Program-made: the position numbers and the translations under genes
The notes under the pieces: generated by a model
Seen by the model: the letters and a program-made list of their open reading frames with translations, nothing else
Databases searched by the model: none
Told to the model about the DNA's origin: nothing
Assembly: GCA_944386225.1 (NCBI GenBank)
Contig: CALXAH010000011.1
Coordinates: 16,729 to 80,728 of the forward strand
Direction: 5' to 3'
DNA length: 64,000 bases
Source of the DNA: an uncultured Gemmiger sp.
GTDB lineage: Bacteria; Bacillota; Clostridia; Oscillospirales; Ruminococcaceae
Shown: positions 60,024 to 64,000 of the stretch, in pieces
How positions within the stretch are numbered: position 1 is the stretch's first letter
Layout: each line of letters starts with the position of its first letter

Positions 60024-62002
60024 GATACAAACTCCAATTCCGCACCGCGCAGCGCGGCGGCGTCTTCCGTATCCAGTGTTAGCATGATATATCCCGGATC
60101 GCTGTCGTCCACCGTCAGAATTTCATAGCGGACGCCATCGGCTACAACTGCCGATGCACCGTCCAGCCAGCGGCGAAGCAGGGGCGTATCGTCAAACATA
60201 ACGGTGCAGTTGTCCCAGGTCAGTACGCCGCGATCCCAGTTGGCGTCGGTATACTCCAAAATGGAAATGGGGTAATTCTCGCTGTACACAAGCGCATCGG
60301 CTCCCGTATATAGCATCCCGGGAGCGATAATATAATGGCCGTCAATTTTGGCACAGAATGCCTGGTCCTGCAGCTGATCAGCCAAGCGGAGAAATATCCC
60401 TTCACTGTCGGTCAGATACAGACAATCCGGCTGCAATTGGCCCTGTTCCAGCTGCTGGATTGTCGTCTCCCGGCGGGTGTTCAGCGCCTGCTGATCTGAG
60501 CGGGCGGCAAAAGGATCGTCGATGGTCATTCCGGCGTCTGCCGCCCAGAGCGCCAGATAGAGAGTGTCTTCCGTCGTGTCGCTCAGGGTTGCCAGATGGT
60601 CATATTCTTCTGCCGCCTGCTGCCAGAAATCGCTCTGTAATCCGCTGGCAAATTCCGCCGGTTGTTCATAGTTTGCCAGCATCTGCCGCCGTTCCAGAAG
60701 GGCAGGGGAGATGTCCCAGAGCTGAATAACCGCGACAATGCAAAGGAGTATAGCCGCCCGTTTGGCAGGCAGAACGTCCTGCAACGTCTTTATACTGTAT
60801 GCCAGGATCAGGTAATAAACCGGCCAGAACAGGCGGCCGCTGGAGCGGAACGAAGAAGCAAGCCGCAGCAGCCGGAGAGGCAGCGGAATCTCCAGCAGTG
60901 TGGCTCCGTTTGCTGTGACTACGTTGCTTACGGCAAATACCGTCAAGCATGCGCACACAACCAGAAGGATGCCATGACGCCGGAGGGTTTTCCAGGGTGA
61001 CCAGCGCCGGAGCACTGTCTGGATCATGCGGATTCCCGCGGCGCAGGCAGCCATCAGCAGAACGCCAAGACCCAAATAATTGAAGCCATCGTAGTTTCCT
61101 CGTACCTGATTCTGGATTGGCAGGAAACGGCTCCAGGTCGTGGTACCAATGCTGGTGGGGTTCCACAGCGCGTTCAGATTCATGCCGAAATAGCCATAGA
61201 GCAGTTGGCCGCTGCTTTCGCTGAGCACACCGGAAAACAGGCCGAACACCCAGGCGGATAGTAACGTTGCCGCGAAATTCAGCAGCAGAAAAGCGGCAGG
61301 ACGCAGCCAGCAACGATGGCGCAGGGCGTATTGTACCAGCATGGCGAAGAGTATCGCGTAGACCATCGGTACAAAGTAAGGGTGCAGGCTGATGGCCAAC
61401 GCATTCAGCGCAAACGTGCCCTTGAAGAAATACCGATCTTCCTGTATTGAGCGCACATAGTAATACAGTGCCCAGACAATTAAGAAATGTGCCGTGAGCG
61501 AGGTATGGCGGAAGGCGCGTTCCACCATAATGGGGCTTACGACAAACAGGCAGGTGCCCACCAGAACTGCCGGCCGGTTTTTCAGCAGCCGGTCCAGCAG
61601 CAGTGCGGAAAAGCCGCCCTGCAGGCAAAAGCAGAGAAGTACATACCATCCGAAATACTGGAATACGGAAGGCAAAAGCGGCGCAAGAATACGGAAAATT
61701 GCCGCAAACAAAGGAATCGAATCCGTAAAGGCAACGCTTAAACCATCGGGCCAGTTTACATCCGGCGATACGCACAGCGGCAGGGAAAGCGGCGCGTCCC
61801 GGTAGAACAACCATCCGGTATAGTGCTGGATACAGTCCTTTTCGATAAAGCCGCCCCGCAGCCATGTGTCCCAGGTAACGTCCAGTGTACAAATACCGAA
61901 AACTAAGAGAAAAGCCACTGCGCCCAGCAGGCAGCCCTGCGCAAAAAGCAGAAAACGGGCATGGCGGCGGTCTGCCCCCAGCGCCGACGACGAAAACCGC
62001 AT
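60020..62002 (-). CDS. Large polytopic membrane protein, GT-C-like (DUF6311)
   Basis: A 660-residue membrane protein with ten or more helices in the first 440 residues and a soluble C-terminal domain. An acidic motif follows the first helix (GGFIEKDCIQHYTGWLFYRD) and the WPDGLSVAFTDSIPLFA segment is typical of DUF6311 glycosyltransferase-like proteins. These may use lipid-linked sugars for surface polymers. GGGAGG precedes ATG 62002, and a good promoter lies upstream. A 500-residue frame in another phase is a shadow. Function is inferred. Confidence 0.8.
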   Translation of the reverse strand: MRFSSSALGADRRHARFLLFAQGCLLGAVAFLLVFGICTLDVTWDTWLRGGFIEKDCIQHYTGWLFYRDAPLSLPLCVSPDVNWPDGLSVAFTDSIPLFAAIFRILAPLLPSVFQYFGWYVLLCFCLQGGFSALLLDRLLKNRPAVLVGTCLFVVSPIMVERAFRHTSLTAHFLIVWALYYYVRSIQEDRYFFKGTFALNALAISLHPYFVPMVYAILFAMLVQYALRHRCWLRPAAFLLLNFAATLLSAWVFGLFSGVLSESSGQLLYGYFGMNLNALWNPTSIGTTTWSRFLPIQNQVRGNYDGFNYLGLGVLLMAACAAGIRMIQTVLRRWSPWKTLRRHGILLVVCACLTVFAVSNVVTANGATLLEIPLPLRLLRLASSFRSSGRLFWPVYYLILAYSIKTLQDVLPAKRAAILLCIVAVIQLWDISPALLERRQMLANYEQPAEFASGLQSDFWQQAAEEYDHLATLSDTTEDTLYLALWAADAGMTIDDPFAARSDQQALNTRRETTIQQLEQGQLQPDCLYLTDSEGIFLRLADQLQDQAFCAKIDGHYIIAPGMLYTGADALVYSENYPISILEYTDANWDRGVLTWDNCTVMFDDTPLLRRWLDGASAVVADGVRYEILTVDDSDPGYIMLTLDTEDAAALRGAELEFVS

Positions 62003-62068
62003 AAGAAACCTCCCGGTTGTGGTGTGATGCCGCTTTCGGCGAACCGAAACCGCGGATTATTCTTATTG

Positions 62069-62097
62069 ATTTTAGCATTTTTGCTGCGGGAATGCAA
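62069..62097 (-). promoter_or_regulatory. Promoter of the membrane protein/RluD-like operon
   Basis: On the minus strand TTGCAT (62092-62097), a 17-bp spacer and TAAAAT (62069-62074). Its -35 touches the -35 of the divergent tRNA promoter. Confidence 0.75.
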
Positions 62098-62126
62098 TTG
62101 ACAAGCCGGCTGTAATCCTGTATGAT
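62098..62126 (+). promoter_or_regulatory. Promoter of the tRNA-Leu locus
   Basis: TTGACA (62098-62103), a 17-bp spacer and TATGAT (62121-62126). It starts transcription just before the 5' half tRNA-Leu gene, and marks this as the original tRNA-Leu locus. Confidence 0.85.
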
Positions 62127-62140
62127 TAAAAATGCAGCTT

Positions 62141-62183
62141 GCCGCTGTGGCGAAATTGGCAGACGCAAGGGACTTAAAATCCT
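62141..62183 (+). pseudogene. Truncated tRNA-Leu (5' half)
   Basis: The sequence follows a normal tRNA-Leu(UAA) from the acceptor 5' strand through the D-arm and anticodon loop. It stops matching a tRNA after the anticodon loop at about 62182: the anticodon stem is not closed and no T-arm or acceptor 3' strand follows. It differs from the intact tRNA-Leu 190 bp downstream at 6 of 43 positions. The promoter in front is excellent. It looks like the interrupted native gene. Confidence 0.8.
62170..62183 (+). repeat. Direct repeat, copy 1 (tRNA anticodon-loop core)
   Basis: GGACTTAAAATCCT, the anticodon arm of tRNA-Leu(UAA), repeated exactly at 62360-62373. The sequence left of copy 1 is tRNA and right of it is not, as expected for a recombination core within a tRNA gene. 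Confidence 0.7.
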
Positions 62184-62330
62184 GTTCGTCCCACAATACC
62201 CTCAGCTTGAAAACCCTTGTAGAAATCAGGCTTTCTCAAAACAGAATATTGATTGTGTTTTTTATGTACCTCCACGATGTCCCTCCAGTTTCCCGGAAGG
62301 GCATCGGGGAGCCTACTAAAAAATAAATTT
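62184..62330 (+). other. Non-tRNA insert between the two tRNA-Leu copies
   Basis: About 147 bp of AT-rich sequence with no gene. It holds T-runs (62258-62263) but no hairpin or promoter I can support. It separates the broken tRNA from the intact one and may be the scar of an element's attachment region. Confidence 0.55.
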
Positions 62331-62417
62331 GCCGCTATGGTGGAATAGGCAGACACAAAGGACTTAAAATCCTTCGGAAGAGATTCCGTACCGGTTCGAC
62401 CCCGGTTAGCGGCACCA
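62331..62417 (+). tRNA. tRNA-Leu(UAA)
   Basis: An 87-nt tRNA including CCA. The acceptor GCCGCTA pairs with TAGCGGC, with discriminator A and encoded CCA at 62415-62417. The anticodon arm AAGGA-CTTAAAA-TCCTT gives anticodon TAA. A long variable arm CGGAAGAGATTCCG marks a class II tRNA, and the T-loop is TTCGACC. It has no obvious own promoter and may rely on read-through from 62098. Confidence 0.95.
62360..62373 (+). repeat. Direct repeat, copy 2 (tRNA anticodon-loop core)
   Basis: The exact second copy of GGACTTAAAATCCT, within the intact tRNA-Leu. The two copies bracket a 190-bp unit and are the best candidate for an integrase core site. Confidence 0.7.
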
Positions 62418-62454
62418 CGCCGGAGCAAACTTCGTTTTGCTTCGGCGCTTTTTT
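62418..62454 (+). terminator. Terminator after tRNA-Leu
   Basis: CGCCGGAGCAAA (62418-62429) pairs with the segment 62436-62447 with one G-U pair, followed by TTTTTT (62449-62454). The T-run overlaps the stop codon of the converging integrase remnant. Confidence 0.88.
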
Positions 62455-63435
62455 ATGCCTGGATGCCAGGGGCATTTTGGGTTGGATAGATTCCGAGAAT
62501 GGCATTGGCAGAAGCAATTTTTGAATTGTAGTCAAGATGCGTGTAAATATTGGCTGTCGTAGAAATATTGCTGTGGCCCAACCATTCTTGTATTTCTTTG
62601 AGACTTACTCCATTTGCATACAATAAACTGGCACAGCTATGCCTCAAATCATGAAAACGTATTCTTCTCAAGCTATTCTTCTCCAAAACAAAAGGAAAAT
62701 GCTGTGTAATATAGCCTGGTTTTACGATTTCTCCGATTTCATTGACGTAAATATATTCCAGATACTGCTTACAGTAGGCACTTCCACACAGCTTGCGGTT
62801 TGCAGCTTGGCTTGCTCTCAGACGGTAAAGCAATTCTTCGAATGGGGGAACGAGAGGCAATGTGCGATAACTGGATTTGGTTTTAGTGCGGTCTTTTTCT
62901 ATCAAAACGCTTTTGCCGTCAATACACGCTTCGGTGACAACGTGACGAATAGTAATTGTTTTTTCTCGAAATCAATCGCATCCCATTTTAAGCCCAAAGC
63001 CTCGCTGCGGCGAAGGCCATAGAATGCGGCCAAAATCACAGCCAGTTCAATCGGATCACCTTTAACCACATGAAAGAGTTGTTCCAATTCTTTTTCGTTA
63101 TAAGTGCTTCCAACAAATTTTTTCTTTTTGGGCCGCTCAACTCGATCTGCGGGATTGCTGTCAATTAGACCCGTTTTGAAGGCGTATTGAAGTGCTTTAC
63201 GAATGTTAGCATGGCGATGTATCACAGTGTTTGCAGACAGGTGATTTACCTGCATTTCATAGGTGTAGTAATCTTGAATCAGCTTTGGCGAAACATCTGT
63301 CAGTTGAAATTTAGACGGTCTTTGCCGCCTATGTAGAGGCCGGACAACAGGGCAGAAGGAAGGCCGGGGAAACATAAATATTCCTCTTATTTCTCTGCTT
63401 GCTCTGCTGCACGGCCATATTTCAAAGCAATCCAA
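62453..63435 (-). pseudogene. Tyrosine recombinase (integrase), frameshifted and 5' truncated
   Basis: Two abutting frames encode one phage-type integrase. The 5' part (62902-63435) carries the core-binding domain (LTDVSPKLIQDYYTYEMQ, SANTVIHRHANIRKALQYAF) and the first catalytic Arg in YGLRRSEALGLKWD. The 3' part (62453-62905) carries HDLRHS, the WLGHSNISTT His and the IYTHLDYNS Tyr. The frames switch at a run of six T (62959-62964, A on the coding strand), where one extra base would restore one protein. The N-terminal arm domain is missing; residues before about position 63320 look unrelated. AT content is clearly higher than the chromosome, a sign of transfer. Confidence 0.88.
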
Positions 63436-63844
63436 TTTGTCCTCGACACCCCGGACTGCTGTGGGAAGTCATCAAACGGCTGGCAGCTCACCAGCTCCAC
63501 GGGGAATCTCACCCCTCGCGTGGTTCTCACGCAACCGCCCCCATTGCCTGCGACGGATCACGGCGACAGGGCCGCTTCAACGCTCGGACGTTAGGCTGGA
63601 CGGGAGTATCATTGTCCCCGCTTCCGATCATGGCCGATACCGGGAGCCACCCGGTACTGACAGCCGACTGTTTCTCGCTCCCTGCCAGACAGAACAAGCC
63701 AAAGACCTTCATACGTTCTTTTCGGTGGTGTCTTGCTGTTTCTGCCTGGCAGATTCTCGCGCAGCCGCTGTCCGGGCTTTGGCTTTCGCCAAAGAAGCGG
63801 GAATGTGCTTGATGAATGGGTATGCGGTTTTCAAGGTGCGGTGA
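63436..63844 (+). other. Unassigned segment of the mobile region with weak ORFs
   Basis: The plus-strand frame 63437-63844 (135 residues) and an overlapping frame 63399-63812 (137 residues) both lack recognisable domains and a good ribosome site, and minus-strand frames are also open. The 135-residue frame ends exactly where a plus-strand hairpin with T-run begins, which hints at a real plus-strand transcript (coding or not). I cannot assign a function. Confidence 0.4.
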
Positions 63845-63890
63845 GAGGTCATTAAAAAACCTCTCACCCTTTTTGCCGTTGGGTGAGAGG
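63840..63890. terminator. Overlapping alternative terminators in the mobile region
   Basis: Three copies of one 8-10 bp unit (GGTGAGAGG at 63840-63848, CCTCTCACCC at 63860-63869, GGGTGAGAGG at 63881-63890) let the middle one pair with either neighbour. The left hairpin is followed by CTTTTT on the plus strand. The right hairpin is followed by TTTTTTAATG on the minus strand and would end the sigma-like gene. Confidence 0.8.
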
Positions 63891-63901
63891 TTTGCACAAC
63901 A

Positions 63902-64000
63902 TTATTCCAAAAGTTTTTTCAGTTTTTTGAGAATCTTAGTTTTCCGAACATGGATGGCATTACGATATACCCCCAGTTCTTCAGCATACTGCCGCTCTGT
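63902..64000 (-). CDS. Sigma-70 region 4-like protein, C-terminal part (partial)
   Basis: The last 32 codons of a minus-strand gene whose start is beyond the window. The translation ends TERQYAEELGVYRNAIH then a Lys-rich helix KLKKLLE and TAA. The helix-turn-helix resembles region 4 of small sigma-like proteins found in Tn916/Tn1549-family elements. It is followed by a minus-strand terminator. The short length limits certainty. Confidence 0.7.
   Translation of the reverse strand, partial: TERQYAEELGVYRNAIHVRKTKILKKLKKLLE

Larger units (their letters stand above)
62418..64000. mobile_element. Remnant of integrated element(s) at tRNA-Leu, continuing past the window
   Basis: From the tRNA 3' end onward the sequence changes to lower GC and contains an integrase remnant facing the tRNA, a sequence junction near 63310-63320, an unassigned segment, and the end of a sigma-factor-like gene typical of Tn916/Tn1549-type conjugative elements. 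Two events are likely: one at the tRNA, another that cut the integrase 5' end. The right boundary is outside the window. Confidence 0.7.

Noticed and set aside
60666-62168. 500-residue minus-strand frame
   Set aside because: Same strand but different phase from the GT-C-like membrane protein gene, which has clear helices and a ribosome site.
62141-62200. A second functional tRNA at the first copy
   Set aside because: The anticodon stem does not close and no T-arm or acceptor 3' strand follows within a normal length.
1-64000. CRISPR arrays, rRNA operons, toxin-antitoxin pairs and restriction systems
   Set aside because: No regularly spaced repeats, no rRNA-like stretches and no recognisable defence genes were found in either strand.

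Overview
The window is a chromosomal segment of a GC-rich Firmicute of class Clostridia, most likely Oscillospiraceae/Ruminococcaceae (a relative of gut genera such as Gemmiger, Subdoligranulum or Faecalibacterium). This placement is inferred from the complete spoIIIA sporulation operon, the Bacillus/Clostridium gene order spoIIIA-yqhY-nusB-xseAB-ispA-dxs-tlyA-argR-recN, strong GGAGG ribosome sites, a T-box alaS leader, a class III fructose bisphosphatase and a Tn916/Tn1549-type element end. No rRNA genes or CRISPR array were seen.

Layout. 0-4.8 kb: spoIIIAA-AH, the engulfment-stage channel operon. 4.9-15.3 kb: a tightly packed housekeeping block (Asp23/YqhY, NusB, a TsaD-like paralogue, XseA/B, polyprenyl synthase, DivPAP2, Dxs, TlyA, NAD kinase, ArgR, RecN). 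15.3-18.1 kb: Fbp and a tyrosine phosphatase. 18.1-28.2 kb: a nucleoside uptake and catabolism locus (DeoD, Cdd, BMP-type lipoprotein, ABC ATPase and two permeases, Pdp) with a glycyl-radical enzyme/activase pair (YjjI/YjjW) in its middle. 28.2-35.5 kb, minus strand: HtpG under a perfect CIRCE operator; a GntR/ABC transporter operon; an operon of a possible lipid-binding protein, Fe-alcohol dehydrogenase and aldehyde dehydrogenase. 35.7-45.1 kb: D,D-carboxypeptidase, DeoC, a minus-strand envelope operon (flippase, papain-like hydrolase, GT2), LysA, and an ABC exporter behind a MerR-type promoter. 45.3-54.4 kb: a TrpXYZ-like ABC importer, RadA, a class B penicillin-binding protein, and AlaS with a T-box(Ala). 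54.4-62.0 kb: HIT protein, phosphoribosyltransferase, ComEC, HolA, RNase M5-like protein, then minus-strand RluD-like synthase and a large GT-C-like membrane protein. 62.1-64.0 kb: a tRNA-Leu locus carrying a 5' half tRNA gene, a complete tRNA-Leu(UAA), a frameshifted tyrosine integrase and the edge of an ICE-like element.

Functional logic. DeoD, Cdd, Pdp, the BMP importer and DeoC form a nearly full route from extracellular (deoxy)nucleosides to glyceraldehyde 3-phosphate and acetaldehyde. The phosphopentomutase is not in the window. The neighbouring aldehyde and alcohol dehydrogenases could dispose of the acetaldehyde. The uncharacterised glycyl-radical enzyme YjjI lies inside this set. As I recall, yjjW-yjjI also border the deo operon in E. 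coli, so the association looks functional and is the best candidate for an undescribed pathway here.

Regulatory sequences are unusually legible: CIRCE, a MerR-type 19-bp-spacer promoter, three candidate operator regions, a T-box, and a terminator whose U-tract touches a start codon. Coordinates were read by eye; start codons were chosen from ribosome-site spacing.
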